64,000 nucleotides of DNA from M3007 sp046329435 (GCA_046329435.1 JAXLUR010000005.1:310001-374000); one strand, 5' to 3'. Positions 1 to 12,568 are shown, counted from the first letter of the stretch. The notes: generated by a model from the letters alone, not told the origin. Numbers and translations are program-made.

Positions 1-153
1 CCCGAAGCCGCTGCGGCCGTACAGGATCACCACCTGTTCGAGGCGGATGAGGCGCCACAGGCGTTCGATATCGTTGTCGCGCCCGAAAAACCGGTCGCTT
101 TCGTCGGTATGGAAGGGGCGTATGCCCGGGTAGCGAAAACGGTTGTTGTTCAT
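1..153 (-). CDS. STAND-type P-loop NTPase, N-terminal fragment (cut by window edge)
   Basis: Reading the minus strand from the ATG at 153 gives 51 residues before the window ends. They contain YPGIRPF, then an ES..FFGRD stretch, and finish at LYGRSGFG, which is the start of a Walker A loop (GxSGxGKS is expected next). This order is the hallmark of the novel-STAND (nSTAND1-like) NTPases of bacterial signalling and conflict systems, which usually carry C-terminal repeats as sensors. The start codon lies only 6 bp after the stop of the SIR2-like gene, so the two are probably co-transcribed, with the SIR2 protein first. The rest of the gene, including any sensor repeats or an EAD domain, lies outside the window, so its exact class is inferred from the first 51 residues only. 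Confidence 0.8.
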   Translation of the reverse strand, partial: MNNNRFRYPGIRPFHTDESDRFFGRDNDIERLWRLIRLEQVVILYGRSGFG

Positions 154-159
154 GGGGCG

Positions 160-1275
160 TCAGTTCATGTGGCGGATAATATCGAGCAGCGCGGCCCGTA
201 TGCGGTTCATTTCCACGCTGGCGTGTTCGCTCAGCACGGTGCCGTTGCGGATGTTTTGGCGCAGCCCGGTGAAGTTGGCGCTCAGCAGGATGACCTGGTC
301 GTGGAAATGTTTGTCGTTTTGGGCGGCAAAATGGGCGTCGAGTTTGTCGAGAATACGCTGGAGTTGGCCTTGTTTGAGCCAATCGAGCAGGTTTTGGCGC
401 AGGGGGGCGCCGGTTTCGAAGCGCTGTTCGTGGGCGCGCCAGCGCAGGTGCAGTTCGGAGAGAAATTCGAGGGGCTCCATCCCGCTCACAAAGTCCACTT
501 TGAATTGGTCGGCGAAAAAGACGAGGGTTTCGTCGGCCAGTTCGGGATTAAAGGCGTATTGCCGGCCCTTGCTCAGTTCGGGATTGAGCAGGCGCAGCAG
601 GAGTTGCATATACCATTTATCGAACTGAAAGCCGAGGAAGATAAAATCGTCGGCATCGGTCAGGGCTTCGGAGACGGGCAGGTAAAAATCGTCGGTCAGG
701 GGTTTGGCGCCCAGGATGCTGCGCAGGTAATCGAAGAGGTCTTCGTGGGTGAGCACCAGCGATTCGCGCTCCCCGATTTTGCCGAAGAGATTGAACAGCG
801 CGCGTTGTTCTATGGGCTTGTCGGCGATGCGTTCGTGGGGTTTGGGCGTGCCGCGCCGGTGGTAAAAGCTGGACTGGTGGGCAATGCCTGCTTGTTCCAG
901 CCAGCGGTGCAGGCCTTCGTCGGGCAAAGTGGAAACGATCAGCGGGAAGGGCAGCTCGGCTATTTTGGCGTAGGCATCGGCCAGTCCGGCGGAAAATTCC
1001 TGGTAAAACGCCCCGATTTTTCCGCTCACGCGGGTACGGGCATCGAGGCCCGAGAAGAGGAAGAGTTCGTCGTTGGGGTAGCGCACGCTCAGGTCGCCCC
1101 GGCGAAGGCCAGCAGGGTTGCCGGGGTCGTCGAGCCAGCGGCACAGGGCGTCGAACATCCGGGTATCGGGCAGCAATTGGGGGCCGAGCAACAGGACGCA
1201 CTTGCGTTGCTGGAGGGAGTCCAGAAGGTCGTTCCATTCAATATCGGCAGGCGACAGGGTTGGGGGAGGAGGCAT
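160..1275 (-). CDS. SIR2-like domain protein with C-terminal effector-associated domain (EAD11-like)
   Basis: This 371-residue protein has a SIR2-like (SIR2_2) layout: a hydrophobic strand and glycine turn at about 26-36 (VLLLGPQL), PFPLIVST near 110, SLVLTHEDLFDYL near 170 and DFIFLGFQFDKWYMQLLLR near 210. These match the places where SIR2-like domains contact NAD. The last 75 residues (VILLSANFTGLRQNIRNG, then NRIRAALLDII) match the effector-associated domain called EAD11, a small helical adaptor that pairs enzymes with STAND NTPases carrying the same domain. Related SIR2 enzymes in defence systems deplete NAD after infection. The next gene, 6 bp downstream, starts as a STAND NTPase, which fits a sensor/effector pair. 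NADase activity here is inferred; the catalytic residues cannot be confirmed by eye in this divergent branch. Confidence 0.8.
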   Translation of the reverse strand: MPPPPTLSPADIEWNDLLDSLQQRKCVLLLGPQLLPDTRMFDALCRWLDDPGNPAGLRRGDLSVRYPNDELFLFSGLDARTRVSGKIGAFYQEFSAGLADAYAKIAELPFPLIVSTLPDEGLHRWLEQAGIAHQSSFYHRRGTPKPHERIADKPIEQRALFNLFGKIGERESLVLTHEDLFDYLRSILGAKPLTDDFYLPVSEALTDADDFIFLGFQFDKWYMQLLLRLLNPELSKGRQYAFNPELADETLVFFADQFKVDFVSGMEPLEFLSELHLRWRAHEQRFETGAPLRQNLLDWLKQGQLQRILDKLDAHFAAQNDKHFHDQVILLSANFTGLRQNIRNGTVLSEHASVEMNRIRAALLDIIRHMN

Positions 1276-1369
1276 TGTTGATTTGGTTTGGTGGCGAATA
1301 TAGGAGAGAAAAGAAAAAAAGTTTCACATCAAAAGATGCAAAACTTCCCTGAGGGACTTCTCGGCCGCC

Positions 1370-1409
1370 AAAAACAAAAAGCCCTTGCCACGGTATCGTG
1401 ACAAGGGCT
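1370..1409 (-). terminator. Rho-independent terminator of the rRNA operon
   Basis: On the minus strand an AGCCCTTGTCACG / CGTGGCAAGGGCT hairpin with a 4-nt loop is followed by TTTTTGTTTTT. It sits 11 bp past the end of the 5S gene and closes the rRNA transcript before the SIR2-like gene. Confidence 0.9.
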
Positions 1410-1420
1410 GGTAGTTTGAG

Positions 1421-1531
1421 TTGGCATCGACCTACTCTCCCGCGGCATCAACCGCAGTACCATCGGCGCTGGCGGGCTTAACGACTCTGTTCGGAATGGG
1501 AAGAGGTGGGACCCCGCCGCTAAAGACACCA
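1421..1531 (-). rRNA. rrf: 5S ribosomal RNA
   Basis: The minus strand carries the typical 5S core (TCCCATTCCGAACAGAG and GAGAGTAGGTCGATGCCAA) with complementary ends (TTGGTGTC at the 5' end, and GATGCCAA at the 3' end). It is about 111 nt long and lies downstream of 23S in the usual order. The ends are approximate. Confidence 0.95.
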
Positions 1532-1814
1532 ACAATTCTTTGCTCCTTTTTCGAAGCTTTTTTCTTTTGACAAAAATCTGGGAGGGTCGTACTGCTTTTC
1601 GGGAACTTCGGTGCAACAATCTTTCAAGCCGGCTTCCAAGCACAAGTCTTGTTCGCGCAGTCCGCGTTGTCGTCGATCTCTCTTCATGTATGGAATTTGT
1701 TCTTCCTGACAAGCCGGAGACTCATTCTATACATGCGGCGTCGTTTCTTCAACTCTTCGTCTTCTTGTTTACTTTCGCTTTCTTTCCCCTTTTGCAAAGG
1801 AAAAAAAAGGAAGC

Positions 1815-4640
<2,826 letters not shown>

Positions 4641-5030
4641 ATCTTTTCGACAAAAACTACGAATTCGTTACTTCTACTTCGCCGTATCGTCGTTTGCTCT
4701 TACACAAACTCGATCGCTAACTTCGCAGGTGCGCTCTCGTGCTTTTTCCTCGGCTTTAATTTTTGTTTCTCCTCTTTTCCCTTTCACTACGACTTCCTCC
4801 CAGTCTTGTCAATGAACTTTTTACAACCTTCTTCTTGTAATACTTCTTCAAGTCTCGCTCAGGCTTGGGCGTACCCGAAGAACATTTACAGGTCGTAACG
4901 GCAACCTATTCCGCCGGATTCGAACCGGTTGTATCCCCTTTGGAACACAATGCCCGCCTTTATGCCCGGGCATCGGGGCTGTTTATTCTATTTCTTTTCC
5001 TCCTCCATATCCCCAGCCTCTCTAAAAAGG
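4641..5030 (-). other. 23S leader / spacer between tRNA-Ala and 23S
   Basis: About 390 bp without a gene. It holds a boxA-like element (4807-4826), pyrimidine-rich stretches on the plus strand, and near 4908-4960 an isolated tRNA T-arm-like sequence on the minus strand (CCGGTTCGAATCCGG) that does not fold into a full cloverleaf. The spacer would contain the processing stem around 23S. Confidence 0.7.
4807..4826 (-). promoter_or_regulatory. boxA-like antitermination element, 23S leader
   Basis: On the minus strand this reads TTGTAAAAAGTTCATTGACA. The 16S leader carries the same 20-mer with one change (6948-6967). GTTCATTGACA resembles the boxA (GCTCTTTAACA-type) NusB/NusE site that lies before both 16S and 23S in many bacteria. 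The function is inferred from position and repetition. Confidence 0.6.
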
Positions 5031-5104
5031 TGGAGGATATCGGATTCGAACCGATGACCCCTAGCTTGCAAAGCTAGTGCTCTAGCCAGCTGAGCTAATC
5101 CCCC
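5031..5104 (-). tRNA. tRNA-Ala (anticodon TGC)
   Basis: The cloverleaf starts GGGGGATTAGCTCAG. The anticodon stem-loop is CTAGC-TTTGCAA-GCTAG (anticodon TGC), the T arm is CGGTTCGAATCCG, and the acceptor closes with ATCCTCC plus discriminator A. The 3' CCA is not encoded (CCT follows). It is in the 16S-23S spacer, as usual. Confidence 0.96.
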
Positions 5105-5169
5105 TTTTCAGTAGGCAGTTGGCAGGTACCTTCTCTAATACCTCTGTCGCCGGCTGCCACCTCTCTCCG

Positions 5170-5243
5170 TAGGGCTAACCAGAGTTGAACTGGTGACCTC
5201 TACATTATCAGTGTAGCGCTCTAACCAACTGAGCTATAGCCCT
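5170..5243 (-). tRNA. tRNA-Ile (anticodon GAT)
   Basis: Starts AGGGCTATAGCTCAG. The anticodon stem-loop is CTACA-CTGATAA-TGTAG (anticodon GAT), and the acceptor strand TAGCCCT ends with discriminator A. CCA is not encoded. It lies directly downstream of 16S in the standard Ile-Ala spacer order. Confidence 0.96.
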
Positions 5244-5321
5244 CTATTACATCAACAGTCGGGTAAATAAGTAAGATCCGGTCCGAAGTCTCTCAATATC
5301 CCAAGTATCAGGCATACTCTT

Positions 5322-6838
<1,517 letters not shown>

Positions 6839-6947
6839 TCTTCGGTACAAATCAACTACCTAAGCAGCCAACCGTACCTTCATTCTTCTATGTCCTGAAC
6901 TCGTTATATCTCTTCCTCCTTACCTATCTTCTCTTATTCACCCATAC

Positions 6948-6967
6948 TGTCAATGAACTTTTTGCAA
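6948..6967 (-). promoter_or_regulatory. boxA-like antitermination element, 16S leader
   Basis: On the minus strand this reads TTGCAAAAAGTTCATTGACA. It differs at one base from the element in the 23S leader (4807-4826) and lies between the promoter and 16S, as expected of a boxA antitermination site. Function inferred. Confidence 0.6.
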
Positions 6968-7008
6968 GATATTTTGGTAAAACATCTGCCCCCTTCGTTT
7001 GAGGGGAC

Positions 7009-7040
7009 GCAAAGGTGAAAACTTTTTCTGAAACAAAAAA
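7009..7040 (-). promoter_or_regulatory. Candidate rRNA operon promoter
   Basis: On the minus strand a TTTTTTG (-33-like) and CACCTTTGC (-7-like; consensus TAnnTTTG) are separated by about 16 bp, an arrangement typical of the Bacteroidota primary sigma factor. The first base of the -7 box departs from consensus. Confidence 0.45.
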
Positions 7041-7133
7041 CGGTGCGCTGAAAATTTTCAAAAAAAATCTCACCCCCGAAGGTTTCAGGGGTATTTTTGC
7101 GGTTTACGCCTTAGCTTAAGTAGATTCTGCATT

Positions 7134-7511
7134 TTATCGCCTTTTCACTTTGCCGGTAGCCGGCGAAGACGCCTTGCCGGCAGCTTTTTTCGCCCGTCGT
7201 TCTTTCTTTTTGTACATCAGGCGCGCCGCGATTCGCCCGTTGGCATACTCCCTGATCTCAAGCGCGGGAAACTCCTGCAACAGATAATACAGAAGGCGCC
7301 AGATCTTGAACTTGTTTACCATTCTACGGTATTGCGGACATTGATGCAAACGCCGCATACGACTCAGGTCGGCGTTGTCCAGTTGGGCCAGCCGGCAAAT
7401 ATGGCTGGCGGTGAGGCGCATAGGGGATGCGCGAAGGCAAACGAGGGTTTCGTGTAATGCCAAAGACAGCCGTACCGAATCCCTCAAATCATGGATGGTT
7501 ATACTTCTCAT
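7134..7511 (-). CDS. Small basic protein of unknown function, paralogue of the 8519-8827 product
   Basis: A 125-residue basic protein with no domain I can name. Its first 105 residues align by eye with the 102-residue product at 8519-8827: LRDSVRLSLALHETLVCL against IRDKLRLSLLLDQLLCLL, a shared xxLxRLxxLxx segment, and FPALEIREYANGRI against YPTVKIFRQADGEL. The tail after residue 105 is Lys/Ala-rich and unstructured. The two copies lie on opposite strands on either side of comF, so this looks like an old local duplication. It has the size of a small nucleic-acid-binding or regulatory protein, but that is only a guess from its charge. Confidence 0.6.
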   Translation of the reverse strand: MRSITIHDLRDSVRLSLALHETLVCLRASPMRLTASHICRLAQLDNADLSRMRRLHQCPQYRRMVNKFKIWRLLYYLLQEFPALEIREYANGRIAARLMYKKKERRAKKAAGKASSPATGKVKRR

Positions 7512-7781
7512 AATTAAAAGGTTTAAAATCGGCAGGTCTTTACAGTTGCAAATAAAGTTACATTTTGAAATTTCAACAATAGCTGTTTATAAATTTTTTA
7601 TTTTAACTAAAAAAAAGATTTATAATCTGCAATTATAAAAATATATCCTATTTAATTTCAAGCGCTCGTTCGATCTTCATAACTGCTTCCATATCAATAT
7701 CATGCGCAGCGTTTGAGCTGGTATTTTTTGAAATATTTTTTTCAGCGCCGTGCAAAAGCCGGCCTGACGGCCATAGCTTTG

Positions 7782-8522
7782 ATGAAAAAGCCTATGCAAA
7801 ATCTGCTGAAAATACCCGGATTGCGCTCCTTGGGAGAAGGTTTCCTTCACCTGCTGTACCCCAAACTCTGCGTCGCCTGTGACGAAGACCTGCCCGCCGG
7901 CAAAAGTTGCTTCTGTTTTTCCTGTCGCCTGAAACTTGACCCGGCCAACATGCATTTGCAATACAACAACGAGTTTACGGACCGGCTTTGGGGCCAGATA
8001 CGGATCGAAAGCGGTGCGGCTTTATATTATTTCACCCGAAAAAGCCCCATACAGCAAGCCCTGCACCAGCTGAAATACCACGACAAACCAGATGTGGGCA
8101 TCAAACTGGGCCGCGAACTGGGCTCCTTGCTGAGTCAGTCGCCCTGCTTCAACACAATAGACCTTGTTGTGCCTGTGCCGCTTCATCCCAGAAAAGAGCA
8201 ACTGAGGGGCTATAACCAGAGCGCCATGTTTGCCGAGGGCATCGCAGAAGCGATGGACCTGCCTTGCCTGACGCGCGCATTGGTGCGCCGCGTGTTCGCC
8301 GAGTCGCAAACAAAGAAAAAGCGGCTCGATCGCTTCGACAATGTGGATGAAAGCTTTGCGGTCGTTCGGCCGGAACGGCTGCAAAACAAACATATCCTTC
8401 TGGTGGACGACGTGCTGACCACCGGCGCCACGCTCGAATCCTGCGGCCGTACCATTCTCAGCATTCCGGGTACCAAACTGAGCATGGCTACAATTGCCAT
8501 CGCCGTCAAACACGCCTTATGA
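7782..8522 (+). CDS. comF: ComF family phosphoribosyltransferase-like protein
   Basis: A 246-residue protein with the ComF layout: a four-cysteine zinc-finger-like segment near the N terminus (CVAC, then CFCFSC), a central region VVPVPLHPRKEQLRGYNQS and a PRPP-binding motif LLVDDVLTTGATLE. ComF proteins are cytoplasmic and needed for DNA uptake in naturally competent bacteria, probably by handling imported single strands; many Bacteroidota carry one as a single gene. I chose the ATG at 7782; a TTG at 7713 would add 23 residues with no family support. The stop overlaps the start of the next gene (ATGA), which suggests translational coupling. The preceding 270 bp are very AT-rich. Confidence 0.88.
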   Translation: MKKPMQNLLKIPGLRSLGEGFLHLLYPKLCVACDEDLPAGKSCFCFSCRLKLDPANMHLQYNNEFTDRLWGQIRIESGAALYYFTRKSPIQQALHQLKYHDKPDVGIKLGRELGSLLSQSPCFNTIDLVVPVPLHPRKEQLRGYNQSAMFAEGIAEAMDLPCLTRALVRRVFAESQTKKKRLDRFDNVDESFAVVRPERLQNKHILLVDDVLTTGATLESCGRTILSIPGTKLSMATIAIAVKHAL

Positions 8523-8827
8523 GCCCGCCGCCCAAACGCGTTTACCCGCGCCAGATCCGCGACAAACTGCGGTTGTCGCTCTTGCTCGATCAATTGTTGT
8601 GCCTGCTGGCCGACAGCCCTTTGCAGGTATCGCTGCGCGCATTGAGTTATGATACCCATATTCCGGCTGGAGTTTTCGAACGGCTGAGCACCCTTCGCCA
8701 CGACCCGGCCGACGCGCCCAATATCGAACTGGAGGATTTTTACATCGTTTTTTCCAACGTGTTGTTTCGTTATCCGACCGTCAAAATATTCCGGCAAGCC
8801 GACGGCGAGCTGTTTTTCACGCTGTAA
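8519..8827 (+). CDS. Small protein of unknown function coupled to comF
   Basis: A 102-residue protein whose ATG overlaps the comF stop by 4 bp, so the two are very likely translated together. No known domain recognised. It aligns by eye over nearly its full length with the minus-strand product at 7134-7511, but lacks that protein's basic tail. The predicted make-up is mostly helical with a hydrophobic C-terminal hairpin (FYIVFSNVLFRYPTVKIF). A link with DNA uptake is possible only through its position. Confidence 0.7.
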   Translation: MSPPPKRVYPRQIRDKLRLSLLLDQLLCLLADSPLQVSLRALSYDTHIPAGVFERLSTLRHDPADAPNIELEDFYIVFSNVLFRYPTVKIFRQADGELFFTL

Positions 8828-8865
8828 ATCCATGCCCGGGGTGAACCAAAGCCGCGCACATGCGT

Positions 8866-8873
8866 TACTTTTG
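8866..8873 (+). promoter_or_regulatory. Bacteroidota -7 promoter element before nfu
   Basis: TACTTTTG fits the TAnnTTTG consensus exactly and lies 43 bp upstream of the ATG at 8916. No clear -33 TTG was found. Confidence 0.5.
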
Positions 8874-8915
8874 TCGCGCATTTCTTTCGAAAGAATCTAA
8901 ATCAATATTAGTAGC

Positions 8916-9524
8916 ATGGAAGCCGCAGTGAAAAGCCCCGTGATGCTTTACACGGAACAAACACCGAACCCGGAGGCCCTGAAATACGTCACCAATCGCT
9001 TGCTATATCGCGGCATTGCCGACTTTAAGGAAAAAGACCTGGCTGCCGAATGGAGCCCGATGGCCAACAGCCTGATGGAACTGCCGTACGTCAAAAGCGT
9101 ATATTTCAACAACAACTACGTCACGATTACCAAGGAGATGAACTACGATTGGGCAGAGATCATGCTCAAACTGAAAGAGTTCATCAAGGACTACCTGGAA
9201 AAAAGCGGTATCGTCATCAAAGACGGGTTTGCGGAATACTGGGAAGAACGCACCGCGGCCGACAATGCCGGTCAGTTCAGCGGCGAAGGCGGCGAGATTG
9301 CCCGCAAGGTGAAAGAACTGATCGATACCTACGTCAAACCTGCTGTTGAAATGGACGGCGGAAACATCGAATTCAAGGCTTACGACAAAGGCGTGGTTTA
9401 CGTAACGATGCAAGGTTCGTGCAGCGGCTGCCCCTCATCGACGGTTACCCTGAAAGCCGGTATAGAAGGCATGCTCAAACGCATGGTGCCGGAAGTCACC
9501 GAGGTGGTGCAGGAAATGGCCTGA
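8916..9524 (+). CDS. nfu: NifU/Nfu-type iron-sulfur cluster carrier
   Basis: This 202-residue protein has an N-terminal Nfu_N scaffold domain (about 8-95, starting LYTEQTPNPEALKY) and a C-terminal NifU domain (about 125-202) with the cluster-binding CSGC at 169-172 and the flanking VEMDGGNIEF. Nfu proteins carry 4Fe-4S clusters from the assembly machinery to target enzymes in the cytoplasm. The length and two-domain layout are normal. The gene has its own -7 element and is followed by a strong terminator, so it is probably a single-gene unit. Confidence 0.93.
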   Translation: MEAAVKSPVMLYTEQTPNPEALKYVTNRLLYRGIADFKEKDLAAEWSPMANSLMELPYVKSVYFNNNYVTITKEMNYDWAEIMLKLKEFIKDYLEKSGIVIKDGFAEYWEERTAADNAGQFSGEGGEIARKVKELIDTYVKPAVEMDGGNIEFKAYDKGVVYVTMQGSCSGCPSSTVTLKAGIEGMLKRMVPEVTEVVQEMA

Positions 9525-9553
9525 TTGATCGCCGCCTGAATTGTAACCTGACC

Positions 9554-9594
9554 TGCCCGCGAAGCGCAAGCCGTTTCGCGGGCAAGTTTTTTTA
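9554..9594 (+). terminator. Rho-independent terminator after nfu
   Basis: A perfect 10-bp stem (TGCCCGCGAA / TTCGCGGGCA) with an 11-nt loop is followed by AGTTTTTTT. Confidence 0.88.
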
Positions 9595-9624
9595 TGGGCA
9601 ATGTATTTGCTGAACGCCTGCCAC

Positions 9625-9632
9625 TACCTTTG
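9625..9632 (+). promoter_or_regulatory. -7 promoter element before the flippase gene
   Basis: TACCTTTG matches TAnnTTTG and lies 30 bp upstream of the ATG at 9663. It supports that ATG over one at 9594. Confidence 0.5.
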
Positions 9633-9662
9633 CCGCCATCACCCGACACACAGGGGCAGCGC

Positions 9663-11150
9663 ATGTCATTACTGAAAAAACTTGCCGGCGAAACCGCGCT
9701 TTACGGGCTCAGCAGCATCGTGGGGCGCATGCTGAATTTCCTGCTGACCTTTATCTACACCCGCACCCTGACCAAAGCAGATAACGGCGTGCTGAACGAG
9801 CTATACGCCTATGTCGGCTTCCTGATCGTGGTGTATTCGTACCGCATGGAATCGGCTTACTTCCGCTACGGCACCCCCTTGCCCGACCGCGAGCGCAGCT
9901 ACTCCACCGGTTTGATTTCTCTGATCGGCTCCACCCTGCTGATCACCACCGCCATCCTGTTTTTTTCGCAGCCGCTGGCCGATGTGCTGCATTACCATGA
10001 CCATGCTGAATATATCCGTTTGTTTGCGCTGGTGCTGGCATTCGATTGCCTTTCCGAACTGCCTTTTGCCCGCTTGCGGCTCGAGCAACGCCCGCGGCGT
10101 TTTGTAGCGGGCAAGCTGCTCAACATCGGGGTCAATATATTGCTGAACGTGTTCTGGCTGGTCGTTTGTCCCTGGGCCGCCCGCCACGGGTACAACTGGG
10201 TGTACACGGTATGGTCGCCCGACTGGGGGGTGAGTTCGGTGTTTATTGCCAATGTTCTGGCCAGTCTGGCCACCCTGATTTTCCTACTGCCACAGTTTAA
10301 GGGCCTGCAAACAGGTTTCGACCGGACATTGTGGAAAAAAATGATCTTTTATGCGGCTCCGCTGATCATTGTACAGTTTGCAGGCATCGTCAACCAAATG
10401 CTCGACCGTACGATGCTCAAATGGCTTTTGCCCGGCACGCCGGAAGAGAACCTGGCCCAGGTGGGTGTTTATGGCAATAATTACAAACTGGCCATGCTCA
10501 TCACCATTTTCACACAGGCATACCGCTATGCCGCCGAACCGTTTTTTTTCCGGCATGCGGCCGACGAAAATGCGCCCGAAATTCAGGCGCAGGCAACCAA
10601 GTGGTTTACCATCGCGGCGACCACGGGCATGGCCGGCATCCTGTTGTTTATCGACGTGGTCAAATATTTTCTCGGGGAAGCTTATTTCAGCGGCCTGAAA
10701 GTGGTGCCCATTCTGCTGCTGGCCAATGTCCTGCTCGGCATTTACTATAACCTGTCGGTATGGTACCGGCTGAAAGACAAAACCCTGCTCGGCGCGGCCA
10801 TTTCGCTGGCCGGAGGCTTGCTGACCTTCGTGCTGAACATCGTACTGGTGCCGCGGATCGGCTATATCGGCGCAGCCTGGACGGCACTGGCCACCTATTC
10901 CTTCATGTGTCTGGCCACCTGGTTTACCGGCTTGAAACACTACCCGGTACCTTATCCTTTCGCGCGGATGGCGCTGTACATCGGCTCGGCGCTGGCGGCC
11001 TACGCCATGAGTGTGAGCGGCAAATACCTGCTGCCCGGGCAACCCGTACTGACGTGGATGCTGAACATCGCGCTGTTTGGCGGCTACCTGCTGCTGATTT
11101 ACCGCCTCGACGGCAAGGAGCTGAAACGCCGCAGAAACGCCCCGGCCTAG
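9663..11150 (+). CDS. Polysaccharide/lipid-linked oligosaccharide flippase (MOP/Wzx-like)
   Basis: A 495-residue membrane protein with about 14 hydrophobic segments, starting SLLKKLAGETALYGLSSIVG, the usual beginning of the Wzx-like flippases of the MOP superfamily (MATE, Wzx, MurJ). Such proteins move undecaprenyl-linked sugars across the inner membrane for polysaccharide, O-antigen or lipid II assembly. The segment FTQAYRYAAEPFFFRHA is typical of the Bacteroidota group. An upstream ATG at 9594 would add 23 Pro-rich residues and lies before the promoter element, so I reject it. The gene is convergent with, and overlaps by 4 bp, the metallo-hydrolase gene. Confidence 0.88.
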   Translation: MSLLKKLAGETALYGLSSIVGRMLNFLLTFIYTRTLTKADNGVLNELYAYVGFLIVVYSYRMESAYFRYGTPLPDRERSYSTGLISLIGSTLLITTAILFFSQPLADVLHYHDHAEYIRLFALVLAFDCLSELPFARLRLEQRPRRFVAGKLLNIGVNILLNVFWLVVCPWAARHGYNWVYTVWSPDWGVSSVFIANVLASLATLIFLLPQFKGLQTGFDRTLWKKMIFYAAPLIIVQFAGIVNQMLDRTMLKWLLPGTPEENLAQVGVYGNNYKLAMLITIFTQAYRYAAEPFFFRHAADENAPEIQAQATKWFTIAATTGMAGILLFIDVVKYFLGEAYFSGLKVVPILLLANVLLGIYYNLSVWYRLKDKTLLGAAISLAGGLLTFVLNIVLVPRIGYIGAAWTALATYSFMCLATWFTGLKHYPVPYPFARMALYIGSALAAYAMSVSGKYLLPGQPVLTWMLNIALFGGYLLLIYRLDGKELKRRRNAPA

Positions 11151-12568
11151 AGATCCACCTCGTCGCCCAGCGCCGGAATGTCCACTTTGCCGAATCCGTG
11201 ATCAATCAGGTAGTCGCGCCATTTTTCCTGCCGGTCGATGGTGCCGTGCACCAGCCAGATGTTGCGCGCGCTTTGTTTCTGGTTTTGTAAAAAATCGAGC
11301 ATTTCGGTGCGGTCGCCGTGCGCCGAGAAGGAATCCATGATCTCGATATCGGCCAGAACCTGTTTGTTTTGACCCATAATATAGAGGCTTTTTGCCCCGT
11401 CGCGCAAGCGCCCGCCCGGCGTATTGGGCGCGCAATAGCCGACGATCAGGAAGGTGTTCCTCTTGTTGTCGATGTTGTTGAGCAAATGGTGGCGGATACG
11501 GCCGGCGTTCATCATGCCCGATGCGGAAATGATGATGCCCGGTTTTTGAATAAAATTCAGCTTTTTGCTGCCTTCCACGGAGCGGATGTAGAACAGGCCG
11601 TTGAACCCGAAGGGGTCTTCGTCTTCCACCATGTGGTTGTGCAGTTCTTCGTCGAAACACTCCGGGTGCGAAAGGAATACGTTGGTGGCATTGACCGCCA
11701 GCGGGCTGTCGACGTAGATCGGAATATGCGGCAATTCGCCGGCGTCGTACAGTTTGTCGAGCATATACACGATTTCCTGGGTACGGCCCACTGCAAAAGC
11801 CGGGATGATGAGCTTGCCTTTTTTCTCCAGGCAGGTATGGCGCACGATCCGAACCAGATTTTGTATTTCGCCGGGCGCCGACTCGTGTTCGCGGTCGCCA
11901 TAGGTGCTTTCGCAAATGACGTAATCCGCCTCGGGCATGGGCAGGGGGTCGCCGAGGATGGGGCGGTTGGGGCGTCCGATATCGCCGGTGAACGCCAGCC
12001 GGATCACGCGGCCGTTTTCCTGAATTTCGAGGTTGACGCTGGCGCTGCCCAGGATATGGCCGGCATCGCGGTACATCACCCGCACATCGGGGTGAATGTG
12101 AAACCACTGTTCGTAGTTGTAACTGGCAAACTGCCGGATGGTCTGGTGCACATCATCGGTCGTGTAGAGCGGTTTGCGCTCGGGCTCGTTGCCGTGGCGG
12201 TGGCGGTTGTCGTATTCTGCGTCGTTCATCTGGATTTTGGCAGAATCGAGCAGCATAATGCCACAGAGGTCGCGGGTGGCATGCGTGGCGTAGATTTTTC
12301 CGCGAAAGCCGTCGGCCACCAGTTTGGGCAAACGGCCGCTGTGGTCAATGTGGGCGTGGCTGAGCACGACACAATCGATGTCGCGGGGCGAAAAAAGCCA
12401 GCGTTCGTTAAAACCTTTCATCGACAAACCGCTGCCGCCCGAAGCTTCACCTTCGTCGGCGCCCTGGTACATACCGCAGTCGAGCAGAAAACGAAACCCG
12501 TCGTTGAGGGTGATCATGTGGCAGGAACCGGTTACCTCGCGGGCGGCGCCGCAGAATTTAATTTTCAT
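11147..12568 (-). CDS. Beta-CASP metallo-beta-lactamase-fold RNase/hydrolase
   Basis: This 473-residue protein has the metal-binding motif HAHIDHSGRLP near residue 73, the second histidine in GHILGSA, the aspartate in FTGDIGRPNRP and the late histidine motifs of the beta-CASP/RMMBL family (SASGMMNAGRIRHHL and HGD). These enzymes cleave RNA, like the archaeal/eukaryotic CPSF73 relatives, or hydrolyse other phosphoesters in the cytoplasm. It is longer than plain metallo-beta-lactamases because of the beta-CASP insertion. The start is ATG at 12568 with a conserved MKIKFCGAAREVTGSCH beginning. A TACATTTCG sequence upstream may be its promoter. The substrate is not evident. Confidence 0.9.
   Translation of the reverse strand: MKIKFCGAAREVTGSCHMITLNDGFRFLLDCGMYQGADEGEASGGSGLSMKGFNERWLFSPRDIDCVVLSHAHIDHSGRLPKLVADGFRGKIYATHATRDLCGIMLLDSAKIQMNDAEYDNRHRHGNEPERKPLYTTDDVHQTIRQFASYNYEQWFHIHPDVRVMYRDAGHILGSASVNLEIQENGRVIRLAFTGDIGRPNRPILGDPLPMPEADYVICESTYGDREHESAPGEIQNLVRIVRHTCLEKKGKLIIPAFAVGRTQEIVYMLDKLYDAGELPHIPIYVDSPLAVNATNVFLSHPECFDEELHNHMVEDEDPFGFNGLFYIRSVEGSKKLNFIQKPGIIISASGMMNAGRIRHHLLNNIDNKRNTFLIVGYCAPNTPGGRLRDGAKSLYIMGQNKQVLADIEIMDSFSAHGDRTEMLDFLQNQKQSARNIWLVHGTIDRQEKWRDYLIDHGFGKVDIPALGDEVDL

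Larger units (their letters stand above)
6839..7133. other. rRNA promoter and leader region
   Basis: A gene-free stretch of about 295 bp between 16S and the next minus-strand gene. It contains the boxA-like element (6948-6967), a candidate promoter (7009-7040) and a weak hairpin near 7072-7090 (CACCCCCGAAGG/CAGGGGTA region). I saw nothing else in it. Confidence 0.6.

Noticed and set aside
109..1281. Long plus-strand frame opposite the SIR2-like gene
   Set aside because: It is a shadow of the minus-strand gene in high-GC DNA; it has no recognisable domain, while the minus frame has SIR2 and EAD signatures.
4908..4960. Possible extra tRNA in the 16S-23S spacer (T-arm-like CCGGTTCGAATCCGG)
   Set aside because: No matching acceptor, D arm or 5-bp anticodon stem could be built around it, so at most it is a tRNA remnant.
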